NCBI GenBank assembly: GCA_002477465.1
Contig: DLPV01000062.1
Span: 23,433 to 42,771, forward strand
Direction: 5' to 3'
From: Gammaproteobacteria bacterium UBA7449
GTDB taxonomy: Bacteria; Pseudomonadota; Gammaproteobacteria; Pseudomonadales; Pseudohongiellaceae
DNA length: 19,339 nt
Both the position numbers and the translations under genes were made by a program. Below are positions 1 to 6,896 of the stretch, one piece after another. The notes beneath the pieces are model-generated. The model worked only from the letters and a program-made list of their open reading frames with translations, did not search any database and was not told where the DNA came from. The stretch's first letter is position 1. Each line of letters starts with the position of its first letter.

Positions 1-35
1 CGCTCATGCTGATTCCCCAGCTCACGCCGCCATGG

Positions 36-1439
36 CTAGGGAAGAACAACGCTTGTTTGGATTTGGTAATCACCGAAATCATTGGGGGAAAAACTGGTGG
101 CACCCATCCAATAGGTGCCGGGAGACAGCGTGGCCTCGATTCTGGAATCGGTCGAGAACTTGGAATCATCGTTACGCAGAAATACAGACCCTAACTGCTG
201 GTCGGATAAAACATCGACCACTAATAGTACCGTGTCAACCAGGCTTGACGTCAGTTCGATTCGCAGCGTGACGGTCTCTGTGACTTCGAACTGGTAGATA
301 TCGATGAACTTGTTATCGAATTTCTGGTCATTGGATCTCAGCGCACCCTTGATTAAAGGGTTAGGGTTAATTTCTACATCGATTCCATAGATCGATGTAA
401 ATGTTTCGAAGGACGAACCTTCGCTGGCAGTTTTGGCATTGACAGTGAGATTGTAGGATCCTGTATCCGCTGCGGCCGCTGAGGTTACTCCTACCCAATA
501 TGAGCCGGCTGCAATAGGCTGCTGCAGGTTTGCGCTGGAGCTTCCTGCTAGATTCTCATCGCTTGCAGTGGAGCCAGGTACCAGCTGCTGGGTTGAGGTT
601 ACGCGGGCCAGGATCAAGGAGGGGTCAAACTGCAAGGAGCTGAGCGAAACTGAGATTTCAGAATCGTTCTCGAAGGTAAGTTGATAAACATCGATGAATT
701 TGTTTTCCAGGCTTGCATCAGACGTGGCCAGGGTGGCAGCGAAATTGATCACGTCGTCGGGTCCGGAAAAACTTGTCTTGCTTGGGAGTTTGATGGGTAT
801 GTCATAGATCGATGGAGTAGAGATTGTGCCGCCATAAATGAAGTTGGCGCCGCTAATGTCGTCTGGCTGTAAGGTGGCAATATTGCTCGCGAAAGGCTGC
901 ATGATGGCACTTGCAGATGATTCGTGATCCAGACCCAGTGCGTGGCCCAACTCATGCAGAGCGACTCGTTCAAACTCGCTGGTTTGTGGCAGCAGCGGGC
1001 CGCTATAGATATCCCAATTCTCGTTGGCATTGAACACGATATCGGCCTCGACAATATCCTTCTTGCCAGTACAGCCCGGATTTGTGCAGCTTAAGGTGGT
1101 GAGAGTAATGGCAAGGACATTGCTGCCAAACTCGGTACCGCACCGGTTATCGGCAAAGCCCACGCCACCGATGCCATTGCCAAGTGCGCCGGTGTTTTGG
1201 CCAGCGCAGGGATCCCCGCCCTGGTCCTCCGCAAAGAAATTAAAGTTGGTGGCTGTGGTCCATGCAGCCATGGCGCGCTTGAATGCCGCGTCCCAGGTTT
1301 CACCGCTAGGTGCAATACCAGGGATACCTACAAAGAAAGTAGCGGAGGCATCGGGCCAGGCGTTGTCGGATGCTTCGAACGCCAGCAGGCCCTGGCTGAA
1401 GAACGCCAGCACAAGGATCAGAGTATTGGCTCGGAACAA
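36..1439 (-). CDS. Secreted matrixin-like zinc metalloprotease with two C-terminal PPC-type domains
   Basis: 467 aa, predicted to be an exported protease. Residues 1-20 form a signal peptide ending GLLA. The zinc-binding motif HELGHALGLDH is at 162-172 (ligands H162, H166, H172; general base E163), with a Met-turn SAIM at 177-180; this is the metzincin/matrixin pattern. Two related beta domains follow, about 226-335 and 345-465. Both contain KFID(V/I)YQ and a late GxYWxG motif, as in bacterial pre-peptidase C-terminal (PPC) domains, which usually aid secretion or substrate binding. Four cysteines (C77, C100, C118, C123) could form two disulfides. The start is TTG, 3 nt after the stop of the upstream gene on this strand; no in-frame ATG would keep the signal peptide. 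Co-transcription with that gene is very likely. The substrate is unknown. Fold and active site are secure; the domain borders are approximate. Confidence 0.88.
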   Translation of the reverse strand: MFRANTLILVLAFFSQGLLAFEASDNAWPDASATFFVGIPGIAPSGETWDAAFKRAMAAWTTATNFNFFAEDQGGDPCAGQNTGALGNGIGGVGFADNRCGTEFGSNVLAITLTTLSCTNPGCTGKKDIVEADIVFNANENWDIYSGPLLPQTSEFERVALHELGHALGLDHESSASAIMQPFASNIATLQPDDISGANFIYGGTISTPSIYDIPIKLPSKTSFSGPDDVINFAATLATSDASLENKFIDVYQLTFENDSEISVSLSSLQFDPSLILARVTSTQQLVPGSTASDENLAGSSSANLQQPIAAGSYWVGVTSAAAADTGSYNLTVNAKTASEGSSFETFTSIYGIDVEINPNPLIKGALRSNDQKFDNKFIDIYQFEVTETVTLRIELTSSLVDTVLLVVDVLSDQQLGSVFLRNDDSKFSTDSRIEATLSPGTYWMGATSFSPNDFGDYQIQTSVVLP

Positions 1440-1442
1440 TAT

Positions 1443-2087
1443 TTAGTTCTCGACAAGCGTGCGGATTCGGGCCTTGAAGTCTTCCACTGTCATGGCTCGA
1501 TCAATCAGCAGGGGACTGGCTTCTGTCACTATGCCTGTGGCTGGATCAGAATCGCCATCTATAATCGTCAGTGGGCGCTTGATGGCGCGCGGGATAGTTC
1601 CCGTGGGCAAAACTTCAGTAACCGGCATGCGGTCGACAGTACTAATGCGGCGCTCGCCTTCGTTGGCTTTGATGATGTAGTGTCCCTGCGACCAGCCAAT
1701 CAGTGGATTAATGAGATCGCGGCTGATGGATTCCACGAAGTAAATACCTTCTTCATCAAGTGCCGGCATTCGCAGGCCGCTCACTTCCATTACCTGGCCA
1801 TTCAGGGTACCGCCCGTGAATTTAAGCTCCAGAAATTGCTCTGAGAAACTGCCCTTGACAACATCTCTGACTTCAAAAGTGACATAAGTCACCACCATGC
1901 CGGCAGCGTTCTCCTGAGTATTGTGTTGGATCACCTGGCCCTCAAACACCAGTTCGGCGCCCTGGGCCACCGCATCGATATCCATACCCAGGATGGTAGT
2001 TGCATTGACAGCAATGGGAAGGAGTTGCAGCACTACCCAAAGCAGCGCGGCCCTGCGCAGACGAACGGTATTGAAATGGTTAAGCAT
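1443..2087 (-). CDS. Secreted protein of unknown function, partner of the matrixin-like protease
   Basis: 214 aa. Residues 1-28 form a signal peptide (RR at 11-12, hydrophobic core, VNA cleavage site). The mature part is beta-rich: GAELVFEGQVI (43-53), YVTFEVRDVVKGS (68-80), a TGG loop (91-93), then GIYFVES (114-120). I have seen this pattern (export signal, AdLVfeG, T-x-V-E-V-x-V-K-G, pGG) in uncharacterised secreted proteins often encoded beside matrixin-type proteases, but I know of no assigned function. The frame stays open upstream to 2180, but the ATG at 2087 is chosen because it has a strong Shine-Dalgarno (2096-2100) and puts the signal peptide at the N terminus. It lies first in a two-gene unit with the protease, 3 nt apart. 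A protease inhibitor, chaperone or co-secreted surface partner are guesses from context only. Confidence 0.8.
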   Translation of the reverse strand: MLNHFNTVRLRRAALLWVVLQLLPIAVNATTILGMDIDAVAQGAELVFEGQVIQHNTQENAAGMVVTYVTFEVRDVVKGSFSEQFLELKFTGGTLNGQVMEVSGLRMPALDEEGIYFVESISRDLINPLIGWSQGHYIIKANEGERRISTVDRMPVTEVLPTGTIPRAIKRPLTIIDGDSDPATGIVTEASPLLIDRAMTVEDFKARIRTLVEN

Positions 2088-2539
2088 GCAATTTACCTCA
2101 GGAACTGCCGAGACTGCTCTGGCAGCATTGGTTGAGAAGTATAGGGTAGCCCTTTCAACTAAGACAGCGAACCGACCCATATCCTTCCACCGACTGTACG
2201 TTTATTTAGTTTACCCGCCCGTTTGTCTGGCGAGCAGCGGGAGTATCCCAAGTGATTGAGTTAGTCATATTCTTAATAACGCATAGACATAGAATAAAGA
2301 TGACAAGCCTGACGTTGTATCGAATGCTGAAACTGCAGCCCAAATTCTCGCCCTGACAATACTGCATTGCCGCAGCTGTAACTGGAAGAAATGGATATGG
2401 GGATAGTTGGGGCTATGCACGTGATATTCATGTAAATTCTAGAATAGTGCCCAGCCAGATAGTATGCTCGGGTTTTGCCCAAGATACAGAATCACAGTGT
2501 TTCCCTGTCAGGCGAGCAGTTTGGATCATAACAATTAGA
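2088..2539. other. Long intergenic region without a recognisable gene
   Basis: 452 bp separate the divergent protease operon (minus) and the SulP remnant (plus). A minus-strand TATACT at 2143-2138, about 50 nt upstream of the ATG at 2087, could be a -10 box, but no matching -35 is visible. A plus-strand TAGAAT at 2440-2445 with a GC-rich discriminator could be the -10 box for the SulP remnant, again without a -35. A 69-codon minus-strand frame (2273-2482) has no Shine-Dalgarno and no recognisable domain. I see no RNA gene, no terminator with a T-run and no transposon ends. Confidence 0.5.
2096..2100 (-). promoter_or_regulatory. Shine-Dalgarno that sets the start of the secreted partner gene
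   Basis: On the minus strand the sequence reads TGAGGTAAATTGCATG. The GAGG core is 8 nt from the ATG at 2087. It supports that ATG over the 31-codon longer open frame beginning at 2180. Confidence 0.7.
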
Positions 2540-3007
2540 ATGCAGTCTAATCATTTCGCCAATATCCTTTCCGGCAGTCTCATTGCCCTGGTGAACATTT
2601 CAGTCGCTGATTCAGTTGCTGCGCTGTTATTTGCCCAGACTGATCCACGCCTTATGGTGCCTGGTATTGCTATTCTGCTGATTGGCACCCTCGTCACCGG
2701 TCTGGGCGGTTCCTTATTCAGCCATTTTCACTCGGTAATCTGTTCGCCCCGCAATGGACTGGTGCCTGTATTTGCCGTCATGGTAACTGGCATCTACGCC
2801 AGCTTTGGCTCGGAATACTCAATCGCCGCTGAAGCCACAATCATTGCCGCATTCATGGTGACAACCCTGTTCCGTCTCGATAAGGACAAGCTCGAATCCA
2901 TGTCTCGAAAATTTCCTGCCTCTACTGCTGCACTTCACACCTATATCGTTAAGGTGCTGTCGGAACGCCTCAGTCGCGCCAACCGAAACCTGAGTCGCTA
3001 CATTTAG
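2540..3007 (+). pseudogene. Internally deleted SulP transporter / cyclic-nucleotide-binding fusion
   Basis: 155 aa, still open. Residues 1-110 resemble the N terminus of SulP (SLC26-like) anion transporters: FANILSGSLIALVN, then VAALLFA, a GxxxLLxGTLVTGLGGSLFSHF stretch and SP(R)NGLVPVFAVM, forming about four hydrophobic segments. Residues 111-155 instead resemble the last helices of a cyclic-nucleotide-binding domain: FRLDKDKLESM, then ALHTYIVKVLSERLSRANR. SulP proteins with a C-terminal STAS and/or cNMP domain are usually about 700-800 aa, so some 550-600 codons of transporter core, STAS and most of the nucleotide pocket seem to be missing. The joint lies near 2861-2880 and keeps frame. The ATG at 2540 is chosen because it matches the family's N terminus; its Shine-Dalgarno is weak. 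It cannot transport as a complete SulP protein. A decayed relic is most likely; a new short membrane protein is possible. Confidence 0.62.
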
Positions 3008-3098
3008 CGGCTCTGTCCTGGCGACTTCCCCGAAGGCTAATCTGTTATCGACTTGGTGTTCACTGCCAGGATAGGACGTTGCTGGGGCTTGGGGAAAA

Positions 3099-3512
3099 TC
3101 AGAAAGTGGGATTTTCTACCGGAAGTAGGACAACTGGCACCATTTCACTGTACTGAAACCAGTCGCCGTCTATCCTGGCGATGCCGTCGCCAGCCTCGTT
3201 CATACGTGTGGTGCCGGTGAATTCGAGATCCAGTCTGGGGATGCGAATGGTAATTCGGCGCCCATCCACCAGCACCGTGTCTGCAGGCATACCGTATATA
3301 CCGAGCCCGCTGCTGGTCAGTGAAGCGGTAAAGTCCTCACCGTTTATGCTGAAGGTGAACGTCAGGTTCATATTGTCACGGCCAATTACCAGCGGCCCTT
3401 CCCAGGATCCCTCCAAAGTTTTTCTCGCCGATTCCTGTGACCATGCCAGGGTGGCATAGGCGAGACCCACGCTAATCAATAGTGCTTTCAGGATGAATTT
3501 CATGACTGTCAT
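3099..3512 (-). CDS. Small secreted beta-rich protein, lipocalin-like domain standing alone
   Basis: About 137 aa from the ATG at 3512; an ATG three codons later (3503) and a TTG at 3527 are also possible. The N terminus is a signal peptide (KFILKALLISVGLAYATLA). The mature part has LEGSWEGPLVIG, then a beta-strand series with SSGLGIYGMPADTV, ITIRIPRLDLEFTGT and IDGDWFQ. The same pattern (GxWxGxL, xSxxxGxxGxP, FxGxx, GxWxQ) occurs as an N-terminal lipocalin-like domain in some exported serine or dienelactone hydrolases; here no hydrolase follows. It may bind a small hydrophobic ligand, but that is inferred. The gene is convergent with the SulP remnant and divergent from the MscS gene. No strong Shine-Dalgarno decides the start. 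Confidence 0.7.
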   Translation of the reverse strand: MTVMKFILKALLISVGLAYATLAWSQESARKTLEGSWEGPLVIGRDNMNLTFTFSINGEDFTASLTSSGLGIYGMPADTVLVDGRRITIRIPRLDLEFTGTTRMNEAGDGIARIDGDWFQYSEMVPVVLLPVENPTF

Positions 3513-3708
3513 GGTAATGCAGCTCAACGACTGACTGCAAATGCTCCTGCGGCAGCAAGTGGGCGTAGGTCTGTCGAATTTGGGGAATCCCGGTAATTTG
3601 GAAGTCTGGTCAATTGGAGGGGGTTGTCAATGCACAGATAGATGGGACAATACCGACAGAAACTCGCATTACCGCAACAATTTCGCATTCAGAACGAGAG
3701 TTATTGCA

Positions 3709-4536
3709 GTGGATCAGGAAATCGAACAAGTCACCGAAATCTATAACATGAATACCGCCTACCTGGAGACCTATAGTTTTCAAATTCTGGGGGCCATTGT
3801 CGTGATGGCGCTGGGCGTTGTACTGGTCAGGAAACTGTCCGATATGGTCTATGGCGTTGCCGAGAAGAAAGGCATCGATGTGACCCTGAGTCGCTTTTTT
3901 GCCAATTGTGCCCGCATTGCCATCATCGTAGCCGCAGTCATGATTGCCCTGCCGAAGCTAGCCATTCAGGTTACCCCATTTCTCGCCGCCATCGGCGCAC
4001 TCGGTCTTGGCGCTGGTTTAGCCATTCAGGGCCTGCTCTCCAATTATGGCGCTGGACTCAGCATCATTCTGACGCGACCCTTTATCGTGGGCGACACTAT
4101 TCGTGTGCTGGGCGTATGGGGCGTCGTAAAGGAGGTCACACGGGCCTATACGGTGCTCACCAACGAAGATGAAGAAAAGATCACTATTCCCAATCGCCAT
4201 ATCATTGGAGAGGTCATTCACAATTCCCAGTCCGATACCGTGCTCGAATTGTCGGTGGGTATTGCCTATGAGAGTGACACTGCAGCGGCCATTGAAATAA
4301 TTGCTGCTGCCTTGAGCGATGTCGAAGGGCTCAGTCAATCAAGAGCAGTACAGGTTCGCATTGATAGTTTTGGAGACAGCGCCATCAACATAGGTATACG
4401 CTGCTGGGTGCGAACCGAGAAATTTTACGAAGTGAAATTCACCTGCAATCAGAAACTACAGGACGCGCTGACTGCCAATAATATTGCGATTCCATTTCCG
4501 CAGCGTGAAGTGCGTATGCTGGCTGACGCGGTGTGA
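3709..4536 (+). CDS. Small-conductance mechanosensitive channel, MscS family
   Basis: 275 aa from a GTG start; E. coli MscS is 286 aa. These inner-membrane heptameric channels release solutes on hypo-osmotic shock. TM1 is about residues 24-43 and TM2 about 64-84. The pore-lining TM3 (about 91-128) shows the Gly/Ala pattern AAIGALGLGAGLAIQGLLSN, followed by the beta-domain entry RPFIVGDTIRV at 123-133. The cytoplasmic part contains PNRHIIGEVIHN (161-172) and a C-terminal alpha/beta region ending in IPFPQREV (261-268), typical of the family. The GTG at 3709 has GAGAG 8 nt upstream. The frame is open back to 3541 but that stretch is unlike the family; the ATG at 3748 is an alternative. The esterase gene follows 41 bp downstream on the same strand. 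Confidence 0.93.
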   Translation: MDQEIEQVTEIYNMNTAYLETYSFQILGAIVVMALGVVLVRKLSDMVYGVAEKKGIDVTLSRFFANCARIAIIVAAVMIALPKLAIQVTPFLAAIGALGLGAGLAIQGLLSNYGAGLSIILTRPFIVGDTIRVLGVWGVVKEVTRAYTVLTNEDEEKITIPNRHIIGEVIHNSQSDTVLELSVGIAYESDTAAAIEIIAAALSDVEGLSQSRAVQVRIDSFGDSAINIGIRCWVRTEKFYEVKFTCNQKLQDALTANNIAIPFPQREVRMLADAV

Positions 4537-4577
4537 CAGGTTTATTTGTGACTGCCAATACATGATGAGGAGAGGCA

Positions 4578-5252
4578 ATGGAGTATTTACCAGCCGTAGA
4601 GATTGAATACCCAAAGGGAGAGCCTGTAAACGCCGCCATCATCTGGCTGCACGGCCTGGGAGCCGATGGCAATGACTTTGCGCCCATCGTGCCGCAACTA
4701 GAATTGCCGGCCGGGCTTGGCGTGCGCTTTATTTTTCCCCATGCGCCATCCATACCGGTAACAATAAATAATGGCTTCGTGATGCCTGCATGGTATGACA
4801 TCAAACAGCTGGACGTGGATCGTCATGTCGATACGGATCAGCTGAAGCAGTCAGCCAGCTGGGTCCACGACCTGATTGACCGAGAGGTAGCGCGAGGAGT
4901 GCCCAGTGAGCGCATTATCGTGGCGGGGTTTTCCCAGGGTGGTGCGGTGAGCTTTGAAGCGGCGCTCACTTATCCCAAAACCCTTGCGGGCATAATGGCG
5001 CTATCGACTTATTTCGCCACCGCGGACAGCATTGAGATCAACCCGATTCAGAACACCATTCCTGTCATGATCGGCCACGGCAGCCTAGATCCGGTAGTGG
5101 CGGAAGCGCTGGGTCGTAAGAGCGTGGCTACCCTTCAGAATCTGGGATTTAACCCCGAGTATTTTGTGTACACCATGGAGCATGCGGTATGTCCCCAGGA
5201 GATCGTTGATATCGGGGCGTGGATAGGTCGTACCCTGAGCGCTGCGCCTTAA
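4578..5252 (+). CDS. Carboxylesterase/phospholipase family alpha/beta hydrolase
   Basis: 224 aa, cytoplasmic (no signal peptide), the normal length for the carboxylesterase / lysophospholipase-like Abhydrolase_2 family (similar to bacterial EstB and eukaryotic acyl-protein thioesterases). The oxyanion region is IIWLHGLGADGNDF (21-34). The nucleophile S119 lies in GFSQGG, the acid D171 in GHGSLDPVV, and the base H202 in MEHAVCPQE, so the Ser-Asp-His triad is complete. FPHAP (53-57) and PAWYDI (70-75) are family signatures. The start is firm: GAGGAGAGG just precedes the ATG. Likely substrates are short-chain acyl esters or lysophospholipids; the exact substrate cannot be read from sequence. Possibly co-transcribed with the MscS gene. 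Confidence 0.92.
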   Translation: MEYLPAVEIEYPKGEPVNAAIIWLHGLGADGNDFAPIVPQLELPAGLGVRFIFPHAPSIPVTINNGFVMPAWYDIKQLDVDRHVDTDQLKQSASWVHDLIDREVARGVPSERIIVAGFSQGGAVSFEAALTYPKTLAGIMALSTYFATADSIEINPIQNTIPVMIGHGSLDPVVAEALGRKSVATLQNLGFNPEYFVYTMEHAVCPQEIVDIGAWIGRTLSAAP

Positions 5253-5255
5253 ACC

Positions 5256-5279
5256 CGGTGAAATGGCGCCAGATCACCG
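5256..5279 (+). repeat. Short inverted repeat after the carboxylesterase gene
   Basis: CGGTGA and TCACCG form a perfect 6-bp stem around a 12-nt loop that itself contains the palindrome TGGCGCCA. It starts 4 nt after the esterase stop. No T-run follows, so it is not a standard intrinsic terminator; it could stabilise the 3' end of the message. Confidence 0.35.
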
Positions 5280-5311
5280 AGCCATGGGCCGCAAGATATC
5301 AAATTTCATGA

Positions 5312-5342
5312 TTGACCTTAGAGTTGACTCTAAGCTTATACT
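5312..5342 (+). promoter_or_regulatory. MerR-type promoter/operator of the metal-export operon
   Basis: A -35 box TTGACC (5312-5317) and a -10 box TATACT (5337-5342) are separated by 19 bp, the long spacer typical of promoters activated by MerR-family proteins. A perfect palindrome CTTAGAGTTGACTCTAAG (5317-5334) fills the spacer. The promoter lies 38 bp upstream of the regulator's own ATG, so the regulator should control itself and the co-transcribed permease. Confidence 0.85.
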
Positions 5343-5380
5343 TTGCCGCAGTTGTAGTTTTTAGTGAAGGAACGGTGAAT

Positions 5381-5809
5381 ATGCTGAAAATTAGCGAACT
5401 GGCGGTCCTGACCGGCCTGTCTGCCCATACTATCCGCTTCTATGAGAAGCATGGCCTGATCGAGGCGAGTAAACGCAGTGACTCTGGCTATCGCTATTAC
5501 AGTGATGCAGACGTGAAGCGGGCGGAATTTGTTAAATCGGCGCGCAATATAGGTTTCTCTTTAGATGACATTGGCGTGTTGCTTTCCATTCGGCTGGATA
5601 AACAAAGCCACAGCTGTCAGGAAGTGACTGACATCACCCAGCACAAGCTGGATGAAGTCAATGCGCGTCTGGCCGAATTGCAGACCATGCAGCAGACCCT
5701 GGAACGCCTGCTGGAGAGCTGTTGCGGCGGGCCGGAGAATGCTACCCATTGCTCCATCATTGAGGCGCTGGATGGGGGCGACGTGACGGTTGCAAGGAGG
5801 GCCAGTTGA
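5381..5809 (+). CDS. zntR: MerR-family metal-responsive regulator, ZntR-like
   Basis: 142 aa. The N-terminal winged-helix DNA-binding domain starts LKISELAVLTGLSAHTIRFYE and continues with GLI and the SGYRYY wing. A long dimerisation helix spans about 76-118. The metal-binding residues match E. coli ZntR closely: C79 (SHSCQE), C114 and C115 (ESCCGG), and C124 in THCSII; ZntR uses C79, C114, C115, H119 and C124, and here the histidine is H123. The arrangement suggests Zn(II), or a similar divalent ion, rather than Cu(I) sensing. The ATG at 5381 is chosen because it begins the MerR fold and has GAAGGA upstream; the open frame starts earlier, inside the promoter. The stop overlaps the permease ATG (TGATG), so the two are translationally coupled. 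The family is certain; the metal is inferred. Confidence 0.88.
   Translation: MLKISELAVLTGLSAHTIRFYEKHGLIEASKRSDSGYRYYSDADVKRAEFVKSARNIGFSLDDIGVLLSIRLDKQSHSCQEVTDITQHKLDEVNARLAELQTMQQTLERLLESCCGGPENATHCSIIEALDGGDVTVARRAS
5794..5800 (+). promoter_or_regulatory. Strong Shine-Dalgarno of the metal permease gene
   Basis: AAGGAGG lies inside the end of the regulator gene, 8 nt before the ATG at 5809. It favours this ATG over the TTG one codon upstream. Confidence 0.75.
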
Positions 5810-6882
5810 TGGAACTGTTAAGCATCTTTTGGAGTCTGGTGATTGAGAGTGCCCCTTGGCTACTCATGGGTTACTTGCTGTCGGGCATCATAAAACAGGT
5901 CATCCCCAGCAGTTGGGTCGAAAAGCAGCTCGCCAAGCCCGGACTGGTATCAATCGTGAAAGGGGCCTTTATTGGCGCACCGCTGCCCCTGTGCTCATGT
6001 GGAGTCATTCCAACCGCCCTGGCGATTCGTAAGGCTGGCGCATCAAAAGGTGCCACGTCATCTTTTTTAGTGGCGACGCCAGAGACCGGCGTCGATTCAA
6101 TATCCTTTTCCTACGCGGTGTTAGGCCCGATTTTCGCCATGGCGCGCCCAATCGGGGCTCTTACTAGCGCAATCGTTGCTGGTATTCTGGTGAATGCCAT
6201 CGACAAAGAAGACGAGCATATTGCCGAGGTCGAGGCGACTTGCGGCAGTTGCTGCAGCAAAAAGTCAGCTGTGGTGGAACAAGAGCCTACCTTGAGCAAG
6301 CGCCTCGTAGCAGCGGTGCAGTACGGGTACGGCCGTATGATCTCTGATACGGCAAAGTGGCTGGCGATCGGCCTGGTGGCCGCTGCAGTGATTACGGCCC
6401 TGGTGCCACAATCGTTTTTCCTGCAGTGGGGCGATGGCGTCATGGCGATGATCATCATGGTGATCGTGGGTCTGCCCATGTATATCTGCGCAACTGCCTC
6501 GACTCCCGTCGCCGCCAGTCTGTTGTTTGCTGGTATCTCCCCTGGGGCGGCCCTGGTGTTTATGCTCACCGGCCCCGCCACGAACCTGGCTACCATGGGC
6601 GTAATCAAGGAGCAGCTGGGATTGAAGTCCCTGGGTGCGTATCTGGTCGCTGTCATTGGCACGGCGATCGCCGCTGGTCTGCTGCTGAACGCCGCCTATG
6701 CTTCATTTGCCTGGCCCTTGCAGCTATCCATGGCCGAGCACGGTGACAGTTACCCGCTCTGGCGTCAGCTTGCCGCCATTGTGTTGGTCGGGCTGATAGC
6801 GCGGGTTTGGGTCCAGCCTCTCTTCAAGAATCGTGACAATGTGGGCCAAGCCGCAGAGTCGCAGGTGGTTGAGCAAGGCTGA
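5809..6882 (+). CDS. SO_0444-family Cu/Zn efflux permease
   Basis: 357 aa inner-membrane protein with about 8-10 hydrophobic segments in two homologous halves. It matches the permease family typified by Shewanella SO_0444 (related to ArsP/DUF318). Signatures are GAPLPLCSCGVIPTALA (56-72), with the conserved C62 and C64, followed by GASKGATSSFLVATPETGVDS (77-97), and in the second half YICATASTPVA (225-235) and GPATNLA (255-261). The central loop has a likely metal-binding cysteine cluster CGSCC (145-149). The regulator gene just upstream is ZntR-like, the arrangement I recall for SO_0443/SO_0444, which supports zinc and/or copper export. Start at the ATG that overlaps the regulator stop. It ends 14 bp from the convergent kinase gene. 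Confidence 0.87.
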   Translation: MELLSIFWSLVIESAPWLLMGYLLSGIIKQVIPSSWVEKQLAKPGLVSIVKGAFIGAPLPLCSCGVIPTALAIRKAGASKGATSSFLVATPETGVDSISFSYAVLGPIFAMARPIGALTSAIVAGILVNAIDKEDEHIAEVEATCGSCCSKKSAVVEQEPTLSKRLVAAVQYGYGRMISDTAKWLAIGLVAAAVITALVPQSFFLQWGDGVMAMIIMVIVGLPMYICATASTPVAASLLFAGISPGAALVFMLTGPATNLATMGVIKEQLGLKSLGAYLVAVIGTAIAAGLLLNAAYASFAWPLQLSMAEHGDSYPLWRQLAAIVLVGLIARVWVQPLFKNRDNVGQAAESQVVEQG

Positions 6883-6896
6883 GGTTTGCATTGCGC

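Noticed and set aside
1197..1844. 215-codon plus-strand open frame opposite the protease operon
   Set aside because: It spans the junction of two well-supported minus-strand genes, has no recognisable domain, and is rich in residues expected from antisense reading.
2273..2482. 69-codon minus-strand open frame in the large intergenic gap
   Set aside because: No Shine-Dalgarno, no domain, and an odd composition; not enough to call a gene.
5253..5311. Intrinsic terminator after the carboxylesterase gene
   Set aside because: A 6-bp stem is present at 5256-5279 but no T-run follows, so it is listed only as an inverted repeat.
6111..6662. 183-codon minus-strand open frame inside the permease gene
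   Set aside because: It is antisense to a strongly recognised transporter and has no signal, domain or Shine-Dalgarno support.
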